In this document: positions 33,391 to 42,200 of the stretch, in pieces
How the letters are laid out: each line of letters opens with the position of its first letter
Position numbering within the stretch: position 1 is the first letter of the stretch
Source: Flavobacteriales bacterium TMED123
GTDB lineage: Bacteria > Bacteroidota > Bacteroidia > Flavobacteriales > BACL11
Length of the DNA stretch: 55,371 nucleotides
Assembly: GCA_002170165.1 (NCBI GenBank)
Contig: NHFY01000018.1
Coordinates: 1 to 55,371 of the forward strand
Direction: 5' to 3'
Made by a program: the position numbers and the translations under genes
Notes under the pieces: model-generated
What the model saw: only the letters and a program-made list of their open reading frames with translations
Databases searched by the model: none
Told to the model about the DNA's origin: nothing

Positions 33391-35835
33391 TTAAGACCCT
33401 CGTTTATAAATATATGCTCTACCGCCAGTATTTCCATTTTGATCAGGCGCTTCTGGATTTCCAAAAATCATATATTCACTATTTCTTGATAATGTAGCAC
33501 AAGAAGAGTTAAAACCAAAAAAATCTGAAGATAAAGGAGTTCTAATATAACCTAGATATGACCAGCTTGTACCTGTTCTTTTATATATAATAATATCTGC
33601 TTGAAAAGTTCCAACCATATTTGTAGACCAAGCAGCTTGTTGACGCCCTTGCAATGCTAAAACACTTCCAGAAGAGTCAAAACTTCCCGCACCTCCCGGT
33701 CCTAGTGTTTCAGTATATGTTGATGGGTTAGTTCCTGAAATAGTTGCTTGTAAATTCCAAGAAGAACCATCCCAATAAAAAACATAAGCCTCTTGATTGG
33801 CTCCTAAATTTCCTGCTAATAAATAATTACCGTCTGAAGACATATTACCCAGTTGACCAAAACCACAATTGGCATTACTTGCAGGAGTACCAAAATGTAT
33901 TTTACTTTCCCAAGACCAAGTAGACCCACTTCTATTTGCAATCCATGCTCCACCAGCATTTGTTGCACCTACATCTAATCCTGAAGAGCCTGTTGCAAGT
34001 TTATTTCCATCAGAAGATAAACTAACCCATCTACCAAAAGCAGCACCACCGCCTTGATTACTAACTTCAGTAGGAACTGATATTGTTTCTGCTGCCCAAG
34101 TAGTGCCTGTTCTTTTATATACATATACTTTATCTACTGTAGTTCCAGAATTACTACCCCTAGGATTACTGCCTAATGCAATAGTATTTCCATCACCAGA
34201 TATAGCATTAATATTCATACGTTCTAGTTGAGTATTATAAGTAGAACTGTCATTACCTATTACTTGTTGAAAACTCCAAGTGCTTCCACTTCTTGTATAA
34301 ACGTAGTTTAAATTTCCGTTAGAAGTATTAGAAGCTACTACAGTATTTCCATCATTAGATATACTTACACAATCACCTAAATAGTATTGATAATTAGAGT
34401 TAAGACTTGAATCTATATAATTTTCAATATCTTGTTCTACTGACCAAGTACTGCCCGATAATTTAACTATTCTAATACCACCATAACCATTAGTAAATCC
34501 TTGACGATGTCCAATTACAGCCGTTCCCTCATTAGAAATATCAGTGCCGCCGCCAAAGAATGGCCTATAAGCTCCACTAGTATTACTTGTTGCTATTTCT
34601 TGAGATAATGTAGGAACAGCCCAACTTATAAAAGCTAAAGTAAAAGCACTAGAAGCACTAACTGCTCCGTTTATATTATCTGTAGCGCTAAAAGTTAAAC
34701 TAAAAGTACCTGCATCAGTTGTACTAGGCGTTATAGTAAATACATTATCTGATTGAGATACAGTAGCTATACTTCCTAGGGAACCTGCTGATACTGAGTA
34801 AGACCAAGTTAAAGGAAACCCTTCTGGGTCGGTAGCTATTGCAGTAATAACAGTTGGTGTTGCGTCTTGTGATAAAGTATAAGTAGCATTAACCCCCGAA
34901 ATTGCAGAAGGAGAATCATTTGTAATAGTAGCAATTACATACCAACCAACTCCTGTATACATAAATAGTTTTTTTAAATCATTTACAAGAGCAATATCTC
35001 CTGTATTCATTCCTGTAACTGCAATCAAAGCTGCCATATTAGCTACTACACGACTAACGCCAGCAGCATTATTATCTGCACTATAGGCAAATCTTGTCCA
35101 TGCAGTACCGTCATAGCTAAACATAGCTTTGTCTGCCGTAACATAAGCTAAGTGTCCTGCATTTATACCTGTAAGAGCATTCATTGCAGTTTGATTAGCA
35201 ACGACACTAGCTGATGTACCAGCCTCTCCTGTCGATCCCTGTGACCCCGTTGGTCCTGTTGGTCCTACAGGTAATGTTTCAATCCAATAGTTATCGCCTG
35301 ATTGATCCGTATAATAAATATAATTTTTAAGAGTTGCTTCATCTACCCAAATATCGCCTTCTTGAGGAGAAGCAGGTGCGTTTGCCGAAACTGTAGTTCC
35401 AGAAAATTGTGTAGCGTTAGCCCATGCCGTGCCATTCCATGCAAGAACTTCTGCAGATTGTGGACTTGATATTGCCGTAGTAATAACAGGTGTACTAGCA
35501 TTTGTCATATCTTCTGCAGTTGAAGTTACAAAAACAAAAGATTCTGTTCCTGCAACACTGTTACCAACATTAATCCTATTACCTGCACCAAGACTACCAG
35601 TTAAAACTGTATCCCTAGATAACGTAGTAACACCGCCAGAAATAGTTACAGTTCCTGTACCTACTTCAAATGCGGTGTCACCACTTTCAATAGTATAGCT
35701 AATAGTATCTCCTGTAACAATTCCAGCACTTTGAAATGTTTGAAATCCATCAGGAGGTGTATTAGACATAGTTATACTAGACACATTACCCGTAGTAGAT
35801 ATTTGCATCTTGGCTCTATTTACAAATTTTACCAC
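33391..35835 (-). CDS. Tail fibre with collagen-like, cadherin-like and propeller domains (814 aa)
   Basis: GTG start with AAAGGAG about ten bases upstream. The N-terminal 150 residues are a beta-rich module (MSNTPPDGFQTF...). A short collagen-like stretch (GPTGPTGSQGSTGEAG) lies near 195. It is followed by paired ADKAMFSYDG / DLKKLFMYTG units, a cadherin-like domain (about 300-405) almost identical to that of the 758-residue fibre, and propeller-like SxDGNxxxxG repeats to the end. These are features of host-recognition fibres. It is probably the first of the fibre set. Confidence 0.75.
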   Translation of the reverse strand: MVKFVNRAKMQISTTGNVSSITMSNTPPDGFQTFQSAGIVTGDTISYTIESGDTAFEVGTGTVTISGGVTTLSRDTVLTGSLGAGNRINVGNSVAGTESFVFVTSTAEDMTNASTPVITTAISSPQSAEVLAWNGTAWANATQFSGTTVSANAPASPQEGDIWVDEATLKNYIYYTDQSGDNYWIETLPVGPTGPTGSQGSTGEAGTSASVVANQTAMNALTGINAGHLAYVTADKAMFSYDGTAWTRFAYSADNNAAGVSRVVANMAALIAVTGMNTGDIALVNDLKKLFMYTGVGWYVIATITNDSPSAISGVNATYTLSQDATPTVITAIATDPEGFPLTWSYSVSAGSLGSIATVSQSDNVFTITPSTTDAGTFSLTFSATDNINGAVSASSAFTLAFISWAVPTLSQEIATSNTSGAYRPFFGGGTDISNEGTAVIGHRQGFTNGYGGIRIVKLSGSTWSVEQDIENYIDSSLNSNYQYYLGDCVSISNDGNTVVASNTSNGNLNYVYTRSGSTWSFQQVIGNDSSTYNTQLERMNINAISGDGNTIALGSNPRGSNSGTTVDKVYVYKRTGTTWAAETISVPTEVSNQGGGAAFGRWVSLSSDGNKLATGSSGLDVGATNAGGAWIANRSGSTWSWESKIHFGTPASNANCGFGQLGNMSSDGNYLLAGNLGANQEAYVFYWDGSSWNLQATISGTNPSTYTETLGPGGAGSFDSSGSVLALQGRQQAAWSTNMVGTFQADIIIYKRTGTSWSYLGYIRTPLSSDFFGFNSSCATLSRNSEYMIFGNPEAPDQNGNTGGRAYIYKRGS

Positions 35836-35869
35836 GATATAATACTCCTTTTTTGGGTAATGTTATTTT

Positions 35870-36322
35870 TTACGCAATACGAATAATTGCGTTGGTTGCA
35901 TTTGCAGTTGGGAACTGAATAGTAAAATCACCTGCTGTAGAACTTACTGTACCACCAAAACTAAAAGTAGCTACCGCTAATTTTCCAGAATCACTATCGT
36001 TGTAAATTAAACAACCAATTGCTGAAACAGTTACAGTTGAAAATGTTTCATTAGCAAAATCAACAAAAGCTGTAGTTCCTGATGTAGTAACAGTAGGACT
36101 GTCTAAGGCTTGCCCACCTGCAGAATAACCACCGCCACTAACTTCTCCATTACCTTGAAGTTGAGTATAAGAAGTAGTAGTGGCGTCATATGTACCCGTA
36201 GCAGAAGAATCTGCACTAATAAGAGCAATTTTGAAAGTATCACCGTTGTCAAAATTATGCTTACCCTTTAACAGATTTTCTTTAAAAGAAGTACACATTG
36301 CTGTAGTTACTGTAGCTGCCAT
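35870..36322 (-). CDS. Virion protein, small beta-rich (150 aa)
   Basis: MAATVTTAMCTSFKENLLKGKHNFDNGDTFKIALIS... matches a recurrent marine phage structural protein with a beta-sandwich pattern (TFKIALISADSSATGTYDA). It has AAGGATT upstream of ATG. Its place between the capsid genes and tail fibres suggests a capsid-surface or tail component. Good evidence for a virion protein, weak for the exact role. Confidence 0.65.
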   Translation of the reverse strand: MAATVTTAMCTSFKENLLKGKHNFDNGDTFKIALISADSSATGTYDATTTSYTQLQGNGEVSGGGYSAGGQALDSPTVTTSGTTAFVDFANETFSTVTVSAIGCLIYNDSDSGKLAVATFSFGGTVSSTAGDFTIQFPTANATNAIIRIA

Positions 36323-36350
36323 TCTATAATCCTTTCATAGAACAAAATAT

Positions 36351-36378
36351 AAGTAGGCTGTTTTTACACAACCTACTT
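36351..36378 (-). terminator. Terminator or attenuator after the capsid genes
   Basis: A 7-bp stem (AAGTAGG / CCTACTT), extended by TGT/ACA with one mismatch between, lies just past the stop of the probable decoration-protein gene. On the minus strand it is followed by ATATTTTGTTC. It would end or attenuate transcripts started at the capsid promoter, lowering expression of the downstream tail genes. G+C content of the stem is modest, so leakage is expected. Confidence 0.6.
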
Positions 36379-36389
36379 AATACTTTTAC

Positions 36390-36926
36390 TTATGCAAGAT
36401 AATCACGATCAGCAAGCGCCGATGGCGTCATTGCTGCCGAAATATCCGCTACACATGCGTACAAACGCAGTTTACCAGTAGTTGCCGCTGCACCTGCAAT
36501 AGTTACATCAATGGTATCTGCAGTGCCAACGAGAGCTAGATTTTCTGCCGCAAAGGTAGAAGCTGCTCCTGTGTTGACAAGGTTGGTTTCACCATTAGTA
36601 CCTTTTACAAGATAAGTACCTGCTGCTTGTGTTAGATCACCACCATCAATGATGTCATCGCCAGCAGCGAAGTCAATATTACACGTACATGATGCAGTAA
36701 ACGGTTTAAGTATTTCTGCCCCTGCAAAAAGAATAATTGATTGAGCAGGAATTTCAAGTAATTGAAATATATCACCGTCTGCAATAGTAGCACCAGCAAC
36801 AATCATGGCATCAATATCCAAGATACGTTCTATAGTGCGTACAGGATTGCCTACATTGGTATGTTGTGCAATACTATTAGCGCCAACGCCGGGAGTAGTT
36901 TTTAGAGTCATGTCAAAAGTAGCCAT
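36390..36926 (-). CDS. Probable head decoration / minor capsid protein (178 aa)
   Basis: MATFDMTLKTTPGVGANSIAQHTN... is Ala/Gly/Thr-rich and beta-rich, with SCTCNIDFAAGDDIIDGG. It follows the major capsid gene by 11 bases with AAGGAGA upstream of ATG, and lies before a terminator hairpin, so it should be highly expressed with the capsid protein. In HMO-2011-type and other marine podoviruses a protein of this kind sits here. Decoration role is inferred. Confidence 0.65.
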   Translation of the reverse strand: MATFDMTLKTTPGVGANSIAQHTNVGNPVRTIERILDIDAMIVAGATIADGDIFQLLEIPAQSIILFAGAEILKPFTASCTCNIDFAAGDDIIDGGDLTQAAGTYLVKGTNGETNLVNTGAASTFAAENLALVGTADTIDVTIAGAAATTGKLRLYACVADISAAMTPSALADRDYLA

Positions 36927-36937
36927 TGTATATCTCC

Positions 36938-38011
36938 TTACGCTGCGTTATAACGGGCAGTAACGATTGCTTCTGGGCGAAGAATCTTACGACCATACAA
37001 ATGCATTCCCCGAACAATGTCAGCGAAGCTATCAGGATCACGGTAGGTTTCTGTTTTAGAAATCTGCTCTGCAGTTGCAACAGCAGATTCATGTCCTGCC
37101 ATAATTACACCAAAGTTAGTAAGCTGGTTTGCAGTTCCAGAAGTACCTGCGCCTGTACCTACTGAAGGCAGGTTAGACGAAGTATACAAACGAAAACCAT
37201 GAAAGTTGTTAATAGTCAAACCATTACGTAGTCCACCTGATTCACCATAATCAGCATTTAAAAAACGGGAATCTTCATCAGCGAGGATTTCCATAAATAC
37301 TGGATCAACCACTAACCAACGATTTGCACTATCAACTTGTTGTTGATCAAGCAAACGTTTCATGCGAGATATAATCATCGCAGGAGATACGGTTGTTGTT
37401 GGCAAAGAAGTGGCACCCGGTAAACGTGCAGCTACTGGAATAGAATGAGTACCAGCAGAACCTGTAGTAATATTACCGAAATCACCTTTATGCAATTGCA
37501 TAGATGCAAGCAATTCGTTTGCACCAGCAGTAGTAACCGCTTTGGTTCCATTAACTTGATCATTTAATGCGCCAGCAACAGTATGCAAAGCAGACTGTTT
37601 ATAACCAGCCATATAACCAAGAACTTCTTGATCATGTTGATCAGCTAAACGATATGCAGCACGATCTGTTGCGAGTTGCATAAAATTTACATGAGAATGT
37701 GCTTCTTCAATGTCATCCATTTTAAAAGCATAATAATTTGCTTTGTCAATAACTAATTGAAAATCAGTATCCTCAAGGTCTTGAGCAGTGACATTTGTGC
37801 CACGTGCATACTCTGATACAGAAATTTCAGGTTCTTTAAGAATCCTAACTGTATCGCCTTGTCCACTAATTTCTCCAAAATATTCTGAATTAGTGATGTC
37901 TCCAACTACAGTGCTTTTGCGGAATGCAAGCTGTACCTGTTTGGAGTAGATAATGGGGCTAAAATTTCCATTAGGGAGATTATTATAACCCGCCGCTGTC
38001 TGAAATGCCAT
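36938..38011 (-). CDS. Major capsid protein
   Basis: Forms the icosahedral shell. I choose ATG at 38011 (MAFQTAAGYNNLPNGNF...) because AAGGAGAAATACA precedes it at ideal spacing; the upstream in-frame ATG at 38035 lacks a site. The 357-residue product shows podovirus major-capsid features: PIIYSKQVQLAFRKSTVV, GEISGQGDTVRI, KMDDIEEAHSHV, DSRFLNADYGESGG, and a C-terminal MHLYGRKILRPEAIV. Upstream is a dedicated promoter and structured leader; the scaffold gene precedes it and a probable decoration gene follows. Confidence 0.92.
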   Translation of the reverse strand: MAFQTAAGYNNLPNGNFSPIIYSKQVQLAFRKSTVVGDITNSEYFGEISGQGDTVRILKEPEISVSEYARGTNVTAQDLEDTDFQLVIDKANYYAFKMDDIEEAHSHVNFMQLATDRAAYRLADQHDQEVLGYMAGYKQSALHTVAGALNDQVNGTKAVTTAGANELLASMQLHKGDFGNITTGSAGTHSIPVAARLPGATSLPTTTVSPAMIISRMKRLLDQQQVDSANRWLVVDPVFMEILADEDSRFLNADYGESGGLRNGLTINNFHGFRLYTSSNLPSVGTGAGTSGTANQLTNFGVIMAGHESAVATAEQISKTETYRDPDSFADIVRGMHLYGRKILRPEAIVTARYNAA

Positions 38012-38087
38012 TGTATTTCTCCTTGCATTAGACACAGATACAAACTACAAATGGTTTTAATGAGGCTAATTCTATAGGGTAACATTG

Positions 38088-38115
38088 TTGTAAAAAGTTG
38101 GCCTACCTTTTACAA
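38088..38115 (-). promoter_or_regulatory. Hairpin in the capsid mRNA leader
   Basis: Minus-strand TTGTAAAAGG pairs with CTTTTTACAA (one G-U pair) around an eight-base TAGGCCAA loop. It lies about 80 bases before the capsid start codon and leaves the ribosome binding site free. It may stabilise the mRNA or be a weak pause site. Confidence 0.45.
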
Positions 38116-38168
38116 AATGGGCCGTAGATTTAGGTAGTCTTTATACCTTATTTATGTTTGTGATAATA

Positions 38169-38215
38169 AAGTTTAATGCAAGTAATCCAATTATATATGG
38201 GGTTGCATTAAACTT
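38169..38215 (-). promoter_or_regulatory. 13-bp inverted repeat at the predicted capsid transcript 5' end
   Basis: Minus-strand AAGTTTAATGCAA (38215-38203) and TTGCATTAAACTT (38181-38169) are perfect complements with a 21-base loop. The predicted transcription start from the promoter at 38226-38253 is near 38219, so the hairpin would sit at the very 5' end of the capsid mRNA, where such stems protect transcripts from decay. It could instead be an operator. Confidence 0.55.
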
Positions 38216-38225
38216 GTTAAGTATA

Positions 38226-38253
38226 GTTATATCTTTTTATTTTTTATTGTCAA
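38226..38253 (-). promoter_or_regulatory. Sigma70-type promoter for the capsid genes
   Basis: On the minus strand TTGACA (38253-38248) and TATAAC (38231-38226) are separated by 16 bases of A/T-rich DNA, close to the bacterial sigma70 consensus. It lies just past the scaffold stop and about 210 bases upstream of the capsid start. With no phage RNA polymerase gene visible, host-type promoters are expected for late genes. Confidence 0.7.
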
Positions 38254-38260
38254 GTACTTT

Positions 38261-39127
38261 TTATCGTGCGCTACCAGAAAGATCATAAATAAAATTTCCT
38301 GTTCTAATAGCTTCCATAATTGAATCTTGATACTTTTCGTATTCATTCGCAGACATTTTATTAACTTTAGACTCACTGAATTTATTATTGTTAGAGCTAG
38401 AGTCAGGTGAATTGCGACTACTTTTATTACTTACAGTTTTAGCAGCATCTTTTTCTGTAGGTAATTTTTTAGATTTTATATTGCGATCTACTTTATATAA
38501 ATCAATAGCACGTGCTGCTGATCTTGCATCTTCTTCATTTTCATATAATGCTTCTTGTACCCATTTAGGCTGTTCTTCTGCCCAATCGTGAAAATCATCA
38601 CTGTCACGAATTTCACTAAAATCAGGATGCAAACGCAATAATTCTATTTCTGCTTTTTCTCTTGATGCTGTTTCTCGCATAAGATCAATTTCTTTTACAC
38701 GTTCTTGTAAACCTGCTTGTTGTTCACGTGCATTTTTAATTGCAATAGTTTCTATAATTGCAGCTATCTCAGGATGTTCTTTTGCCCATGCATCAATATC
38801 TTCATCTGATTTAGGTAATTTAATTTTTTTTGCGGCAGTTTCTTTTAGTTGAGATTCTAAAGCTATAATACGTTGCTCTAAGTCTGCTTTTGCTTTTTGT
38901 GATCCTCTACGTAAATCAGCATAGCGTTTTTTGTAACTTTTTTCTTCAGCGTTTTCTGGCTCTGGTTCTACTTCCTTATCTTCTTGTGGTTGTGTACTTT
39001 CTTGTGCTTCTTCAAGCATTTGTTTTAATTCTTTTTCGTCTTTTTCTATACGTTCATGTATTTTACTTTTACGTTTAATTATAGATTTTTTTGTAGGCTC
39101 TTGATTTTCTAATACTTCAGGTTCCAT
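38261..39127 (-). CDS. Scaffolding protein
   Basis: A 288-residue highly charged, helical protein directly upstream of the capsid gene, the usual scaffold position. Long acidic/basic helices (KEEDEKELKQM-type start, then QRIIALESQLKETAAKK and ERVKEIDLMRETASREKAEI) are typical, as is the ILEAIRTGNF-like helical end (SIMEAIRTGNFIYDLSG). It would direct procapsid assembly and leave before packaging. GGAAATACA precedes ATG. Confidence 0.8.
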   Translation of the reverse strand: MEPEVLENQEPTKKSIIKRKSKIHERIEKDEKELKQMLEEAQESTQPQEDKEVEPEPENAEEKSYKKRYADLRRGSQKAKADLEQRIIALESQLKETAAKKIKLPKSDEDIDAWAKEHPEIAAIIETIAIKNAREQQAGLQERVKEIDLMRETASREKAEIELLRLHPDFSEIRDSDDFHDWAEEQPKWVQEALYENEEDARSAARAIDLYKVDRNIKSKKLPTEKDAAKTVSNKSSRNSPDSSSNNNKFSESKVNKMSANEYEKYQDSIMEAIRTGNFIYDLSGSAR

Positions 39128-39200
39128 TGTATTTCCTATTTACTGGGGCCACCGTAGCCTGTGTTGTAGGGGGGTGAGTAGCCAGTTCTAACTAACTGTT

Positions 39201-42200
39201 TTAACGTGTAGCTAAACCACGTTTACTTGTATTTATTTTAACACGTTTACGTTTTGATAACAACCCTCCTTTATCAAAAGAATAACCACCATCGCCGCCT
39301 CCTCTTTTTACTTCTTCTTCAGCACTTTCACCGGGGCCGCCACCATCAAACATATCTTTAAAACTCTTAAACCCTCCCTTATTTCCTTCAGGATCGGCTG
39401 GTGCTTTATAAGTAGTACCATCGTCTTTTACATTGTAACGAGTTCCTTCTTTATTTGCTTTTTGTTTTCTAGTAGGTTTTGGTTTAGGTTTATTTAATTC
39501 ACGTTGTTGATATGCAACATTTTTAATTCCCGGTCCTGTATATTTTTTTCCGTCTAAAGTTGCTCTACCCCTTCCTAACAAACCTGTTTTAACAAACTCA
39601 ACACCATTAATATCTTTAAATACAGTAGCAGCATCAGAAACATTAATTGAAATACCTCCATATTCTTTTTTGTCTCTTAAATCTCTTACTTTAGTAACTT
39701 TACCATCATCATTAACCATAACACCTTGTGGGTCTTTATCACCAGAAATTTTACCTACAGCGTAACCTCCAATGCTACTTCCTGTAAAACCACTATTTTT
39801 TGCGTTTACATAATCATCAGAAAAACGTACCCTATCAGGTATAAGAGATTTAGCCCTTTCAACACGTTTTCTTTCTTGAGTTGTAATTTTAACAGGTTTT
39901 GGTTTTTTAGAAAAAGTTGAAGCAGGGTCTTTAAAAGTAGGAACACCAGATCGTATCCGTTCTTGTTCTCTAAATTCTTCAGGGTTTAATGTAGAAACTA
40001 CTGGGTCTTTAAAAGTAGGAACACCAGATCGTATCCGTTCTTGTTCTCTAAATTCTTCAGGGTCTTTAAAAGTAGGAACACCAGATCGTATCCGTTCTTG
40101 TTCTCTAAATTCTTCAGGGTTTAATGTGGAAACTACTGGAGTAGTAGGTATGTTGCTATCCCTAGTCTGAGTATAGCCAAGCATATCAGGTCTACGACTA
40201 TCAACAGTTAGAGTAGGAACATTAGAAGGATCAGGAATAGCAAACTCACTAGCTTCGGATTTGAATTGATTTCTAGTTTTTAAAGCATTTTGATCTAATT
40301 GACTCATATTAGGACTAACTTCAAAAGATTTCTGTCGAGGAATATTACTTTGTGTATTGGGATCATATTCAAATCCTTGAGAGCCAAAACTTAACTCATC
40401 AGGCCGATCTTTAACAGCTTTCATTTCTTCTGGCAAAAGTGTAGGTACAGGATTTTGCATATACTTTTGTTGTGTTTCTACTTGTTCTAGATTGTCCTCG
40501 GCTTGGGCAAGTTTTATATCTGCTTGATTAGCTCTAGACTCTACTTGGGCAGGTCTATCTCCACCTAAAAATCTAGGGTCTTTTGGATTTATTAATTTTG
40601 GTGCTGGTTTAGTTGAAGCACTCTGTTGAAAATCTGTACTTAAAGGTGGTGAGGCTCCTGCTTCACGGGCTTTTATGCCTTTTTTAAAATATTTACCATC
40701 ACCGCTACGAGGATTGGTTAAAGTAATATTTGACTGCATTGCATTTATTGCATCTTCGCCTAAATATGGAGTATTTGCCATTGGTGGTTGAGAAGCATCC
40801 GTAATAGGGAGATCAGATTGATTACTAAACTCAGGTCGTAACTTAGGTCTAAGAGATTTCTTTACATTAGGAGACTCAGAATTAGAAGCAGGTTTATTTG
40901 CTGTTATAACTGCAGTAGTAGCATTGTTTGCAATTGATTCTACTTGGTTGATGTTTAAATTAAGCCCTGCAACACTTGCAACTTCACCTAAAAAATTAGA
41001 CACTTCTCCAACTATGGAACTTAATATACCTTTTTTTGCATCAGAATTAAAATTTTTACTTTCTTGATATCCGTTTAATATAGCTTGATATTCTTGTTTT
41101 TTAGGACCATCAGGTAAATTGTTAATGGCATTTTGCATAGTAGCTACTTTTTGACGTTGATCTATTTTTAATGCTGCTTGTGTTACCCCACCAAATTTAG
41201 GAATTAAAAGAGCGATACCCACTCCAATACTTTGACTTGCAGTATACCCGTCTGTAGATTCGTATTTCATCCTATCAAAAAATTGATCTGAAGACATAGA
41301 TGAATAATCAATAGCAGTTGCTCTTGCTTCTTCACGTTCTATACGCTGCATAGCTCCATCATCATTAAAATTTTGTTCAACTTCTTTTACAGCATTATTA
41401 ATTATATTTGCCTCTTCAGATTCGTTTCCTTTTACAACTTCTACGTATCCTTCTGGAATAGGAATAACAGGTTCTCCGTTAATAAAAGTAATAATAGTGC
41501 TGTCGCCTTTTGCATTTTTAAATTCTTTTGTAAGTATATAAGAAGAATTAGCATAACTAGAATAATCAGATTTTTCATTTGAAGATGTAGGTACATTTTG
41601 TATAGGCAAAGGTCTTACAACAAATCCCCCTTCATTAAATTCCATAGGTTGATTAACATCTCCTACAACAATAAGATCAGATGCAGTAAAAGGAAGATCG
41701 TCAGGCAAAGTAGCTTCATCACTATTGCCCATTTGACCCATAGCTTCCATTTTTTTAAGACCTATTTTAGCATCTTGTCTAATTTTCATAAGTTTGTCTA
41801 AGCCTATATATCTTACTACATCTTCAGGAAAAACAAACTCACCTTCACTTATACTAATTTCAATATCATCACGCACACCTTCTTTAGTGCCGCCAATAGG
41901 TACACGATTGCCTGATACTTCATCAATCTCACCACCTTCATCGTTAAGTCCACCTAGTGCAAAGTTCATTTGATTATCCATTGGTACTAATCCACCTTCC
42001 TTAAAAGTAGCAGGTCTTGCTCCTTCAGGCATATTATCTATGCGTAGTTTACGTAATTTATTTATACGTTCTGCTTTGAGGGCAGGAGTAGTTAATTTTG
42101 GTACTTTTGCTAATACCAACGCTCCTATTTGTACAACAGCATCTGCATTAAATACAGGCATCATTGTTTCTTTATCGTAAAAAAAACTATGTCTTTCAGG

